Assembly (NCBI GenBank): GCA_020440825.1
Contig: JAGRNJ010000009.1
Span: forward strand, 36,953 to 81,443
Source of the DNA: Leptospiraceae bacterium
GTDB taxonomy: Bacteria; Spirochaetota; Leptospiria; Turneriellales; Turneriellaceae
Length of the DNA stretch: 44,491 nt
Direction of reading: 5' to 3'
Part shown: piece by piece, positions 8,664 to 16,660 of the stretch
Layout: every line of letters starts with the position of its first letter
Numbering within the stretch: the first letter of the stretch is position 1
Program-made: the position numbers and the translations under genes
Notes under the pieces: model-generated
The model's database searches: none
Told to the model about the DNA's origin: nothing
The model's input: the letters and a program-made list of their open reading frames with translations, nothing else

Positions 8664-9125
8664 TTAATTCTGGTGCAATTTCAGAATTTCTGACAACAGA
8701 TTTTCTATAGCTGAATCCAGTTGTTTTTTCGACTCGGCGTTCATTGCATTGTACTCAGCTTCATTCAACACCACCTGTATGTAAACAACATCATCTTTCT
8801 TAAGCATCCAGAGAGCGTTTCTTGATTTTGAGAATTCAATCTCATCTGATTTTCCAGATTCAACCGGTCTTTGGGGTTTCAGTGATGCATAACCTTTCTC
8901 TGCAGAATCTCGGGAGTCATATTCATATTCTCTTCTCAAAACAAGAAGGTTTTTGTCTTTATGCACAAAGTTATACTGGCTGGTTTCGATTTCAACATTG
9001 TCGATTTCTTCGTCATTCTCGAGAATAAATTCAAGATTCTCTGGCATTCCATGATTTCGGCATTGCAAGGCAATAAGCAAAAGACTCATGAATAAAAAGT
9101 ACAGAATTTTCTTAGATAGATGCAT
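8664..9125 (-). CDS. Small predicted lipoprotein, unknown function
   Basis: This 153-residue protein starts MHLSKKILYFLFMSLLLIALQC, a lipoprotein signal with a lipobox-like ALQC. The rest is acidic and soluble-looking with no recognised domain. The ATG at 9125 is chosen over an upstream TTG because it places the signal sequence at the N-terminus. It converges on msrB with a four-base gap and diverges from the EAL gene. No function can be assigned. Confidence 0.65.
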   Translation of the reverse strand: MHLSKKILYFLFMSLLLIALQCRNHGMPENLEFILENDEEIDNVEIETSQYNFVHKDKNLLVLRREYEYDSRDSAEKGYASLKPQRPVESGKSDEIEFSKSRNALWMLKKDDVVYIQVVLNEAEYNAMNAESKKQLDSAIENLLSEILKLHQN

Positions 9126-9221
9126 ACACGTCCTGTCTTTTGCACAGATTCGGTCTGCCAAGTCCTAATTTTATTTTATTTTTTATTGTCTGCCTCTGTA
9201 AACTTTGTTTTATGTCAAAGT

Positions 9222-10001
9222 ATGTTTCCCAAAAATAATGGACATTTTGAATCTCTTTCTTGTCAAGCCTGCCGTGATGGCCGCCAGCTTGATTTCAAAC
9301 TGAGAATGGCATTTCAGCCAATTTTCGATTTGTCTCAGAAAACCATGTTTGCCTATGAAGCCCTTGCCCGTGGTCCAGAAGGTCAGGGAGCCGGCTGGGT
9401 ACTTGAGCAGGTCACAAAAGAGCATTTATACCAGTTTGATCAGGTTGCCCGGGTAACCGCAATCGAAACTGCTGCAAAGCTGAAAATGGAAACTAAGTTA
9501 AGCATAAATTTCTTACCCAATGCAGTCTATAAACCAGAAACTTGTATTCGTGCAACCTTAGAGGCGGCCGAGACTTTTCAGTTTCCCACAGAAAACCTCA
9601 TTTTTGAAGTCAGTGAAGGGGAAGAACCGATCAGCATTGCCCATCTGGTGGGAATCTTAAAAGAATACCGGTCCCAGGGTTTTTTGAGTGCGATCGATGA
9701 TTTCGGAGCGGGCTATTCAGGGCTCAAACTGCTGACCCGACTGACGCCCGATATAGTTAAATTTGATCGCGACCTTATTTCAGATATACACCTGAACCCA
9801 AAGAAACAAAAAATAATGCGGCATATGATCAGTTTAGCCAGAGATTTGAATATTTTAAGTGTTGCTGAAGGCATCGAACTTCCCGAAGAACGGGATTGGC
9901 TCCTAGAAGCAGGTATTGCCCTGCAACAGGGCTATCTGTTTGCCCGACCTGCACTCGAAAAACTGGAAACGGTAGAGACAATTATTTCAAATATGCAATG
10001 A
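9222..10001 (+). CDS. Stand-alone EAL-domain c-di-GMP phosphodiesterase
   Basis: The 259-residue protein is almost entirely an EAL domain (residues about 28-255). All catalytic elements appear intact: EALARG (Glu46), INFLPN (Asn100), FEVSE (Glu132), IDDFGAGYSG (Asp159-Asp160), Lys180 in IVKFD, AEGIE (Glu216) and Gln236 in QQGYLFARP. It should therefore hydrolyse c-di-GMP. There is no GGDEF or sensor domain; a short N-terminus has the Cys pair SCQAC. An ATG at 9120 would add a hydrophobic 34-residue leader but would overlap the divergent lipoprotein start. The ATG at 9222, with a weak AAAG before it, is preferred. A membrane-anchored longer form cannot be excluded. Confidence 0.88.
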   Translation: MFPKNNGHFESLSCQACRDGRQLDFKLRMAFQPIFDLSQKTMFAYEALARGPEGQGAGWVLEQVTKEHLYQFDQVARVTAIETAAKLKMETKLSINFLPNAVYKPETCIRATLEAAETFQFPTENLIFEVSEGEEPISIAHLVGILKEYRSQGFLSAIDDFGAGYSGLKLLTRLTPDIVKFDRDLISDIHLNPKKQKIMRHMISLARDLNILSVAEGIELPEERDWLLEAGIALQQGYLFARPALEKLETVETIISNMQ

Positions 10002-10838
10002 ACCAAGAAATTCAGTTATCGTGTCTCTGCACCTTTCGGCATTCTGCATATGCAAATGGTGTCCGCCCGGTAGATCAAAATGTTGCAGCTGTTTCACTTC
10101 CCCGATTCTCTTGCGAATAAAGTCACTGTAGGGCAACTTCGCATCTTGACCAGTAATCAGCATCACCGGGCACTCGATGCCCTTTAAGTATGCCCGAACC
10201 TGCTCTTCATTCAGTCGCAGAATTGAATCTGCACGCAATCTGAAATCATACTTCCAGGTATATTGATCTTTTATTTTTTTAAGATTTCTTTCACTCAGTA
10301 TTCTGGCACTCTCGAAATCAAGATCTCCGACAGATTCCCGGGCTTTTACTGCTGACTCAATTGTATCATATTTGCCCGGTTTCGATCGGGAAACCCGAGA
10401 AAAAAAACGAAGGGCTTTTCTGCCTCTTTCGACCAGTTCTTCGGGACTACTGCTCATAGGGCCGAAGCCTTCAATCAAGACCAGGGCACTTACCTTTGCC
10501 GGCATCAGTGCTGCTGCTATCGTCGCGACAGCTGCCCCCATAGAATGACCCATTAAAACAAATTTTTTGAGTTTCAGACTGTCGCTTACCTGTTGTACAA
10601 AGGGGATATAGTCGAGAAAATGGTAAGCTAATCCTGCTGGTAAATGAAAAGAATCTCCATGACCTGGAAAATCTACCGCCCAGAAATTTCTCTGCATCGG
10701 CGATAATAATGGTTTGAAAGAGGCAGCATTGTCCAGCCAGCCGTGCAATGCCAGAATTGGAAGTTTTTCGTTAGGAAACCTACCGCATAGGCCAGCCACC
10801 TTGCCCATTGGGATATCAACTGAAAACTCTTCTAACAT
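9987..10838 (-). CDS. Alpha/beta-hydrolase fold protein
   Basis: This cytoplasmic alpha/beta hydrolase of 283 residues has LHGWLDNAASF at 31-41 (oxyanion loop), DFPGHGDS at 56-63, the nucleophile elbow GHSMGA with Ser99, a likely catalytic Asp in TGQDAK, and His in PGGHHLHM near the end. Overall it resembles the serine-hydrolase-like (SERHL) group of small esterases. The substrate is unknown. Its 3' end overlaps the convergent EAL gene by 15 bases. It diverges from the PhaR-type regulator, but nothing else ties it to polyhydroxyalkanoate metabolism. Confidence 0.85.
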   Translation of the reverse strand: MLEEFSVDIPMGKVAGLCGRFPNEKLPILALHGWLDNAASFKPLLSPMQRNFWAVDFPGHGDSFHLPAGLAYHFLDYIPFVQQVSDSLKLKKFVLMGHSMGAAVATIAAALMPAKVSALVLIEGFGPMSSSPEELVERGRKALRFFSRVSRSKPGKYDTIESAVKARESVGDLDFESARILSERNLKKIKDQYTWKYDFRLRADSILRLNEEQVRAYLKGIECPVMLITGQDAKLPYSDFIRKRIGEVKQLQHFDLPGGHHLHMQNAERCRDTITEFLGSLHI

Positions 10839-10879
10839 CGGTCACAATCTATAAACAGCATAAAAAGTAAATTTGTTGA

Positions 10880-10909
10880 TTGACATTGTGACATGCGACA
10901 AACATTGTG
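10880..10909 (+). promoter_or_regulatory. Candidate promoter with direct repeat upstream of the PhaR-like gene
   Basis: TTGACA at 10880-10885 is followed, after 17 bases, by a weak -10 CATTGT at 10903-10908. The octamer ACATTGTG occurs twice, at 10883-10890 and 10902-10909, 19 bases apart, overlapping both hexamers. TTGT and ACAA arms flank ATGC in between. Autoregulation by the downstream regulator is a possibility, not shown. Confidence 0.4.
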
Positions 10910-10942
10910 CAACGCATAAACAAACAAACGGGTAAGAGAAAA

Positions 10943-11593
10943 ATGAAAATAATAAAAAGATACGCAAACCGCAGGATGTATGACTCTGAAACTTCCCGCA
11001 CAGTAACATTAGATGAAGTCGCTGAATTCATCCGTTCTGGCGATGAAATTAAAGTCATTGATAATTCTTCTGGAGAAGATATCACCTCTCGGGTTTTGGG
11101 ACAGACATTTCTAAAACTGCATGAAGCAAATGATTCCCGGGGCGATGAACCTCTCACCAAGTATATGCTCACAGCTCTAATACGAGAGAGCGATAAAGGT
11201 ATTCTCGAAGTTGTCAAAAAGCTGCTATTCGCAGGTATCGGTTTTACCAAGATGAGCCGCAGCGAAATGGAGAATCTGTTAAGGGCAGTAATGGCTGGTA
11301 ACCCCGCTGAACAGAGCGATAAACCGGCCTCTGAGAATTCAATCTCAATTGATAATCTTGCAGACCGGGGTCAAAAAGAGGCCGATCGCATATTCGACGG
11401 AATTGTGAACACCTTTCAAGATGTGGCCCAGGGTTTTAAAGAAAATATAGTCGGTGCAATGGAACAGTTCGATCAATCAAAAAAGATTGGTGAATTGTTT
11501 CAAAAAATAGAGCAACTCAGTAAGGGAAAGGCCGCATCAGCAGAAGAAACCAAAAATGAGACCGTAGCCTCGACTGAATCTAACAAACCCTGA
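10943..11593 (+). CDS. PhaR-type polyhydroxyalkanoate accumulation regulator homologue
   Basis: Residues 1-60 match the PHB/PHA accumulation regulator DNA-binding domain: KRYANRRMYDSETSR, VTLDEVAEFI and DEIKVIDNSSGEDIT, the classic NRRLYDT...TLxD...GEDxT pattern. The rest (to 216 residues) is helical, with a phasin-like amphipathic stretch at about 125-190 and a low-complexity end. In PHA producers this family represses phasin and synthase genes and binds granules. No PHA synthase or phasin gene is in the window. The ATG at 10943 is chosen for the AAGAG four to five bases upstream. The next gene follows 13 bases later. Confidence 0.85.
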   Translation: MKIIKRYANRRMYDSETSRTVTLDEVAEFIRSGDEIKVIDNSSGEDITSRVLGQTFLKLHEANDSRGDEPLTKYMLTALIRESDKGILEVVKKLLFAGIGFTKMSRSEMENLLRAVMAGNPAEQSDKPASENSISIDNLADRGQKEADRIFDGIVNTFQDVAQGFKENIVGAMEQFDQSKKIGELFQKIEQLSKGKAASAEETKNETVASTESNKP

Positions 11594-11606
11594 TCGAGGT
11601 TGAACT

Positions 11607-12338
11607 TTGGCCAGACTGCGTCAAATTTTCATACTAACTCTGCCTGTTCTTTTTTTTATATTTGCAGTCTGGTTAATATTTAAGAGAGTTCAATCAGGAC
11701 ATACTGAAGAATTAGAAACTCTTCTGCGTGAGAAAAACTTCAAAGCACTGTCAGAAGAAGTCATTCGGCGGCTCGAGTCTGAAGATATGAACCGGCCACG
11801 TCTTTTAATGTATGGCTCGATTGCAACATTGGTAGATCCTACCCTGCCAGATTTTCTGGTTATTTTACAAAAAGAAGATTCAACCCAGATTTTTTTACGG
11901 GAAGTATTCATACGTCTGGTAAATCTGCAGGGAGAGTCCGGTCGACTGCTCATTTGGCTGCAGAGATACCTGGAACTGCAAAACAGCACAGCTTTAGAGC
12001 CGGGCAGTCTTGATTTCTGGCTATCTGCAATTGAAAAAGATTCAAAACTGGAACTGCAATCCATCCCCGATTTTCCAAATTTCATTCACCGCCTGACCAA
12101 GATCTGGCCGTCCCTTGCTTTTGAGACGACAGGCAAGGATGTTCAAATCAGAGAAACTCCAGGTCTCACTGGTCTGGTGCAGGCAAAGCTGGCCAAAGGA
12201 CAGATCGTGTTCTGCAGGCTGAAAGGTCCTGAAGAAGAAATTTTCGGCAAGCGGGGCAGCTGGCGATATTGCATCACAGAAGATAGAATTCAAGGCTGGC
12301 TGTTTGACAGTTATCTCAAAAACAAGGGTGAGAAATAA
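11607..12338 (+). CDS. Membrane-anchored protein with C-terminal SH3-like domain
   Basis: The 243-residue protein begins with a TTG codon preceded by GAGG seven bases upstream. Residues 6-26 form a membrane anchor (FILTLPVLFFIFAVWLIF). A helical region at about 30-165 has no recognised family. The C-terminus at about 170-240 resembles a bacterial SH3 (SH3b) domain: VQIRETPG, then LAKGQIV, then GSWRYCITEDRIQGWLFDSYL, with the typical final W-L/V-x-x-x-Y/L pattern. Such domains often bind peptidoglycan or peptides. It likely forms an operon with the PhaR-like gene 13 bases upstream. The function is unknown. Confidence 0.75.
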   Translation: MARLRQIFILTLPVLFFIFAVWLIFKRVQSGHTEELETLLREKNFKALSEEVIRRLESEDMNRPRLLMYGSIATLVDPTLPDFLVILQKEDSTQIFLREVFIRLVNLQGESGRLLIWLQRYLELQNSTALEPGSLDFWLSAIEKDSKLELQSIPDFPNFIHRLTKIWPSLAFETTGKDVQIRETPGLTGLVQAKLAKGQIVFCRLKGPEEEIFGKRGSWRYCITEDRIQGWLFDSYLKNKGEK

Positions 12339-12356
12339 ATTGTTCTCAATGCTCTT

Positions 12357-13067
12357 TTAAGGCAATGCGACGCCGCGGGTGGCACTACCGGGTTTGCTTT
12401 CCATGATGCGCCAGGGGTTTGCTGCTATCTCCCTTGAAAATTTTTCCAGGGTCTGAGAGGTAAGCCGTATATTTTTCATGGTAAGAATCAGTTCATCCTG
12501 AGAAGCATCGAGAATCGAATTGATTTTCAGTACACTTCTGTTCAGATTTACAAGCAGAGATTTGATATCCCCTTTACTATTGCCAGCCATGTCTCCGAAA
12601 TTCTGAATTGCCGAATTTACAGTAGTGAGAATACTCGAGACCTGGCTGACCATTTCATCGAGATTGGTAATATTGGTTGCAAACAGAGTGTCACCTTCTT
12701 TCAAGCGGTACTTCCCTTTCAAAGCCGGGAACAACTCAATCACAGTATCGCCAATAACGTTCAGATTCGTAACATTCACCTTGGTGCCTCGATAGAGAAT
12801 AAGATCACGATCAATAAAAATATCAGCTCGAAACGTTAAATCTGTACCATAAATTGGAATCACTCTTTCAACTTCGCCGACTGTATAATTTTTCACCCTG
12901 ATCAATGTTCCTTTTTTTATTCCAGAGAGTTTGTCGAGTCGCAAGGTGTATTGTACCCTGTTTGAAACCAGATTATAAGAGACGATTACCAGAATTGAAC
13001 CAATGCCGAGAATCAGCCCGATTAAAACAAATACTCCTGTTAAGAAATCATGTTTTTGCAGTTTCAT
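12357..13067 (-). CDS. MCE/MlaD-domain lipid-transport protein
   Basis: This is a substrate-binding-type MCE protein (236 residues). A membrane anchor covers about residues 9-31 (GVFVLIGLILGIGSILVIV). The MCE domain follows at about 37-112, with LSGIKKGTLIRVKNYTVGEV and VTNLNVIGDTVIELFP. A helical tail extends to residue 236. MlaD-like proteins form hexamers that pass phospholipids between inner and outer membrane. The start overlaps the 3' end of the upstream ATPase-like gene by 20 bases, so the two are surely co-translated. No MlaE-type permease gene is adjacent, so the permease must be elsewhere if the system is complete. Confidence 0.9.
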   Translation of the reverse strand: MKLQKHDFLTGVFVLIGLILGIGSILVIVSYNLVSNRVQYTLRLDKLSGIKKGTLIRVKNYTVGEVERVIPIYGTDLTFRADIFIDRDLILYRGTKVNVTNLNVIGDTVIELFPALKGKYRLKEGDTLFATNITNLDEMVSQVSSILTTVNSAIQNFGDMAGNSKGDIKSLLVNLNRSVLKINSILDASQDELILTMKNIRLTSQTLEKFSREIAANPWRIMESKPGSATRGVALP

Positions 13068-13866
13068 ATTTTACCTCTTGTTTAACCTGGGAATGAAAAC
13101 TGCGCATTGGCCCATGGGAAGGATCATGCAAATATTGATGCAGCCAGGGATTGTCTGCATTGAGCATTTCAATACCATTTCCGTGAAACTTAGTCTCGCC
13201 TTCATAGACCAGCAGAAATTCAAAATCCGGATCGTAAAAGAACATCGGAGTATAGGTTATGATCAAAACTGAAAAGTTGTAATTGCGTACATCTTCTTTC
13301 AACAATTGGAGAAAACGCTCACGAGCCAGCGGGCACTGGGCATCCATTGCCGAATGAATAATAACTATCTCAGGACGGTTGATAATGGCACGGATGTAGG
13401 CAGCCCTCAATGATTCGCTTCGCCCAAGTTTCTGCGGCCGGGCATCCGCCACATGCAGCATTTCATAACGCTTTAATAGTGGTTCAACCTGATCGATAAT
13501 CTGATGATTCTTCATGGTCGTGTGATAACGCAATGGCAGAGCAATGTTTTCAAACACAGACTGGTTATTGATCAATGAAAACATCGGGGCGACAAACCCT
13601 ATTTTTGAGCGAATTTTCTCAAGCTTACGCTGATCAGTACAATCTATCTGCTGGCCGTGAAAAAAAACATGGCCGGAATCTGGGGCCGCCTGCCCTGTGC
13701 AAAGTTCAACTGCCAGTTCCATACCGCACCCTTCAGGGCCGAATGCGATCGTCACTTGACCGGCAAGTAATCTGAACGACAGATTTTGTACCTTCTTCTT
13801 CGACTGTTGATCTAAATAATAAACACTCTGAAGACTCAGTATCTCCCCGGGCAAATTCTCTGGCAC
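13048..13866 (-). CDS. Degenerate MlaF-like ABC-ATPase, predicted non-catalytic
   Basis: The 272-residue protein aligns over its whole length with ABC nucleotide-binding domains of the MlaF type (ILSLQSVYY; VQNLSFRLLAGQVTIAFG; SVFENIALPL; RAIINRPEIVII). Every ATPase motif is changed. Walker A is GPEGCGME at 43-50, with Met49 and Glu50 for Lys and Ser/Thr. The Q-loop Gln is Pro94. The signature LSGGQ is LGRSE at about 147-151. Walker B Asp-Glu is His171-Ser172. The H-loop His is Tyr205. The frame is uninterrupted and coupled to the MCE gene, so this looks like a maintained pseudo-ATPase rather than a decaying gene. It could be a structural or regulatory subunit. The start is GTG without a clear ribosome binding site. 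Confidence 0.85.
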   Translation of the reverse strand: MPENLPGEILSLQSVYYLDQQSKKKVQNLSFRLLAGQVTIAFGPEGCGMELAVELCTGQAAPDSGHVFFHGQQIDCTDQRKLEKIRSKIGFVAPMFSLINNQSVFENIALPLRYHTTMKNHQIIDQVEPLLKRYEMLHVADARPQKLGRSESLRAAYIRAIINRPEIVIIHSAMDAQCPLARERFLQLLKEDVRNYNFSVLIITYTPMFFYDPDFEFLLVYEGETKFHGNGIEMLNADNPWLHQYLHDPSHGPMRSFHSQVKQEVKYETAKT

Positions 13867-13951
13867 GTTAAATTATCGGACATTTCGCCCTAAATGGCAA
13901 GCGAGATTGTCAGAAATCTGTACCATTCCCGGTAAAAACTTCAGTAAAGGA

Positions 13952-13980
13952 TTGACTGCCAAGAATCATTTTTGTATATT
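13952..13980 (+). promoter_or_regulatory. Sigma-70-type promoter upstream of htpX
   Basis: TTGACT (13952-13957) and TATATT (13975-13980) are separated by exactly 17 bases. The likely start point lies about 45 bases before the htpX ATG, which has a GAGGG ribosome binding site. Confidence 0.65.
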
Positions 13981-14030
13981 ATCTGTAAATCCGTATTTAA
14001 TCACTAAGACAACGGATAAAGCGAGGGATT

Positions 14031-14921
14031 ATGCTGAAACGAGTAGGACTCTTTATTCTGACCAACGTATTGGTTATTGCGACAATTTCAATAATTATGC
14101 AGGTTTTCGGTATTGAAAGTTATCTCTCTGATACCGGAATCAATTACTTTTCATTGCTTGTTTTCTGTTCGATCTGGGGTATGGCCGGGTCTTTCATTTC
14201 TCTGGCATTGTCAAAATTCATGGCTAAAAAAGCGATGGGTGTAAAGATCATTCAACCGGGGGCAGCAAGCGGAGTAGAAGCAGAGCTGGTCGAGATGGTG
14301 CACCGTCTGGCACAAACTGCAAATCTGCCCAAAATGCCTGAAGTGGGCATCTATGAATCTCCCGAAGTCAATGCCTTTGCAACCGGCCCTTCGAAATCAA
14401 ACTCTCTGGTTGCGGTATCTTCTGGTTTACTCAATCATATGAACCGGTCAGAAGTGGAAGGTGTTTTAGGCCATGAAGTTGCACACATTGCCAATGGGGA
14501 CATGGTCACCATGACCCTATTGCAAGGGGTGATCAACGCATTCGTCATGTTCCTCTCGAGAATTCTGGCATATGCGGTGAGTAACTTTCTGCGCAATGAT
14601 GAGGGGGGAATATCTTATGCCCTGCATTTTGTTTTTGTAATCGTATTTGATATTGTCTTCACATTGCTTGGTAGTATTGTTGTGGCCGCCTTTTCCCGCT
14701 ATCGAGAATTCCACGCCGATGCTGGCAGTGCCGGTTTTGCCGGCCGAGAAAAAATGATTGCTGCACTGCAGAAACTGAAATCGTACAGTGAGCGGGTTGA
14801 TCAAAACTCTGCTCCTGCAATGAATGCCTTCAAAATAGCAGGGAAATCAAAATGGCTGGCAATTTTTTCAACCCACCCGGCACTCGAAGATAGAATCAAG
14901 AGACTGCAAGGCGCCATGTAA
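14031..14921 (+). CDS. htpX: HtpX membrane zinc metalloprotease
   Basis: HtpX is an M48-family inner-membrane protease that degrades damaged membrane proteins together with FtsH. The 296-residue protein has two N-terminal membrane segments (about 5-28 and 38-58), the zinc motif HEVAH at 148-152, two further membrane segments (about 164-186 and 197-222), and the third zinc ligand Glu226 in YREFHAD. The length is standard. GAGGG lies just upstream of the ATG, and a promoter lies at 13952-13980. A strong hairpin follows the stop. Confidence 0.95.
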   Translation: MLKRVGLFILTNVLVIATISIIMQVFGIESYLSDTGINYFSLLVFCSIWGMAGSFISLALSKFMAKKAMGVKIIQPGAASGVEAELVEMVHRLAQTANLPKMPEVGIYESPEVNAFATGPSKSNSLVAVSSGLLNHMNRSEVEGVLGHEVAHIANGDMVTMTLLQGVINAFVMFLSRILAYAVSNFLRNDEGGISYALHFVFVIVFDIVFTLLGSIVVAAFSRYREFHADAGSAGFAGREKMIAALQKLKSYSERVDQNSAPAMNAFKIAGKSKWLAIFSTHPALEDRIKRLQGAM

Positions 14922-14935
14922 TCTCTGACTCCACA

Positions 14936-14963
14936 GCATACTGCGGATAACACCGCAGTATGC
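14936..14963 (+). terminator. Perfect hairpin after htpX
   Basis: Eleven-base perfect arms (14936-14946 and 14953-14963) surround a six-base loop, 15 bases after the htpX stop. There is no T-run after it, so it may stabilise the 3' end or work with Rho rather than act as a simple intrinsic terminator. Confidence 0.55.
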
Positions 14964-15064
14964 AACTACGATCTGCCCTTCACGAAACGCTGCCTTAATC
15001 ACCGCGATACAAAAATCAACAAATTACTGCTTTACGAAAGTAACCGGCCAAATGAAGTAGAGCC

Positions 15065-16660
15065 GTGAGAAAAATAAATCTGAACTTTCTGCTTGGCGGC
15101 CTCATACTGGCAACTGCTTCGCTCGGCATCACTCCCCTCTTTGCCTATACTGTTGAAACGATTCCGAATATGCGCTTATCAGGCGGATGGATTGCTGACC
15201 CCGATAATATTATTCCGGAAGCAGAAGAAACCCAGATAAACCAGATTTTATCTGCAATCGAAACAGATTTGACTGCAGAGGTCGGGATTGTCGTGGTCAA
15301 CTCAATAGGCGAAGCAGTTCCCCGCACCTTTGTACATGAATTATTTAACCTGTGGGGGGTCGGCAAAAAGAATAAAGACAATGGCCTCTTATTGCTCCTG
15401 GTTATCGATCAAAAAAGATGGGAAGCAGAAACGGGTTATGGTCTCGAAGGCGTACTGCCCGATGTCACACTGAAAAGACTCGGTGAGAAGAGCTTCCCGG
15501 CACACTTCAGAGCCGGAAACTATGGCACCGGACTTCTGGAATTTACCCGCGCCTTAGACCAGATGTTACGCAACAATGCAGATGAGGTAAGAGAACCGAC
15601 AACAACTCAACGGCCAATTGCTGTTTCGTATTTTGATGATGTCTTTACAGAATGGTTCTATATCAACCTGCAGTTTTTTATTGCCTGTGCCCTGTTGTTC
15701 TTTGGACTGTACGCCTACCTCTCCCGTCAAAAATCAAGATCCCAAAAAGAGAAGGGAGATAATTCTCTTGAAATCAAACTCGAAGACAAGTATTACTACT
15801 ATTCCATTTTACCTGTTGTTTTTGGCTTATACATTATCGCTCCATATTTGACCTTCTTTAATTTTACTCTCGAGTTTATTATAGCATTTCTGAGCGTGCT
15901 TATCCCCAGTGCAGGACTCGCCTATGCAGTTCTACAATTTCTGAAATTTAGAAAAATAAACAACTCCGAAACTGTAATCCATCCGTACCGAAAAATTCAG
16001 ATTCTCGAAAAAATGTTCGGTAAAAGTGGGTCAGTCGTAAAATTGACCGTTTTTTCGCTGGTACCTCTGCTGATTCTCTTTTTCTTCAGTTATAACCTAT
16101 TCCACAGTTCAAAGTCAATTGCCATTGCGTTTGTGGCGCTTGCTGCAGGTGCAATATACTTCTGGTATTTCATAATCCGCAGCAAATTGCGCAAGGCACC
16201 TCGGGCTTGTGTAAAATGCAGTACAATCGTACCAGAACGTCTTTCTGAAAAAGAAGATGATATCTTTTTATCTTCAGGTCAGAAAACCGAAGAGCAGATC
16301 GGCTCTGTGGACTATGATGTCTGGGTATGCCCCACGTGCAGCCACCATGAAATCTACACATTTGACGCATGGTTTACAAAGTATGATAGATGTCCCCAGT
16401 GCTCTTACAAAACAAAATACATGTCTGGCTCAGTAACTTTAGTCTCACCAACCTGTACCAGTTCTGGCAAAGGTCGCAGGGATTATGCCTGTAAACATTG
16501 TACCTACACAGCCAGTGAAACCTACACCATTCCGGCTAGAAACTGTGAAAGCTCAAGCAGCTCCAGTTCATCTGGCGGTTACAGTTCTGGCTCATCTGGT
16601 TCAAGCGGAAGCTGGGGAGGCGGCAGCTCAGGTGGCGGTGGCGCCGGAGGAAGCTGGTAA
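15065..16660 (+). CDS. TPM-domain membrane protein with zinc-ribbon cysteines and Gly/Ser tail
   Basis: The 531-residue protein begins with GTG and a signal peptide (residues 1-27). Residues about 38-165 are a TPM (YgcG/TLP18.3-type) domain, with GWIADPDNIIPEAE, EVGIVVVNSIG, KDNGLLLLLVIDQKRWEAETGYGLEG and the conserved LPD. Several membrane segments follow (about 202-222, 240-290, 324-345, 349-368). A cytoplasmic tail then has four CxxC pairs (ACVKC, VCPTC, RCPQC, ACKHC), suggesting two zinc ribbons. It ends in a Ser-rich then Gly-rich run closing with GGAGGSW, typical of YgcG-like proteins. The role is probably in envelope stress or membrane protein quality control. Its end overlaps the convergent methyltransferase by 33 bases. 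Confidence 0.82.
   Translation: MRKINLNFLLGGLILATASLGITPLFAYTVETIPNMRLSGGWIADPDNIIPEAEETQINQILSAIETDLTAEVGIVVVNSIGEAVPRTFVHELFNLWGVGKKNKDNGLLLLLVIDQKRWEAETGYGLEGVLPDVTLKRLGEKSFPAHFRAGNYGTGLLEFTRALDQMLRNNADEVREPTTTQRPIAVSYFDDVFTEWFYINLQFFIACALLFFGLYAYLSRQKSRSQKEKGDNSLEIKLEDKYYYYSILPVVFGLYIIAPYLTFFNFTLEFIIAFLSVLIPSAGLAYAVLQFLKFRKINNSETVIHPYRKIQILEKMFGKSGSVVKLTVFSLVPLLILFFFSYNLFHSSKSIAIAFVALAAGAIYFWYFIIRSKLRKAPRACVKCSTIVPERLSEKEDDIFLSSGQKTEEQIGSVDYDVWVCPTCSHHEIYTFDAWFTKYDRCPQCSYKTKYMSGSVTLVSPTCTSSGKGRRDYACKHCTYTASETYTIPARNCESSSSSSSSGGYSSGSSGSSGSWGGGSSGGGGAGGSW

Noticed and set aside
9120..9221. Upstream ATG giving the EAL protein a membrane-anchor leader
   Set aside because: It has no ribosome binding site and would overlap the divergent lipoprotein's start codon; the ATG at 9222 is simpler, though not proven.
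13048..13866. Idea that the odd ATPase motifs come from a frameshift or pseudogene
   Set aside because: The frame is uninterrupted over 272 codons, conserved ABC segments flank each altered motif, and the gene overlaps the MCE start.
16550..16660. Short tandem repeat at the end of the TPM gene
   Set aside because: It encodes the Ser- and Gly-rich tail usual for this family; it is not an independent DNA repeat.
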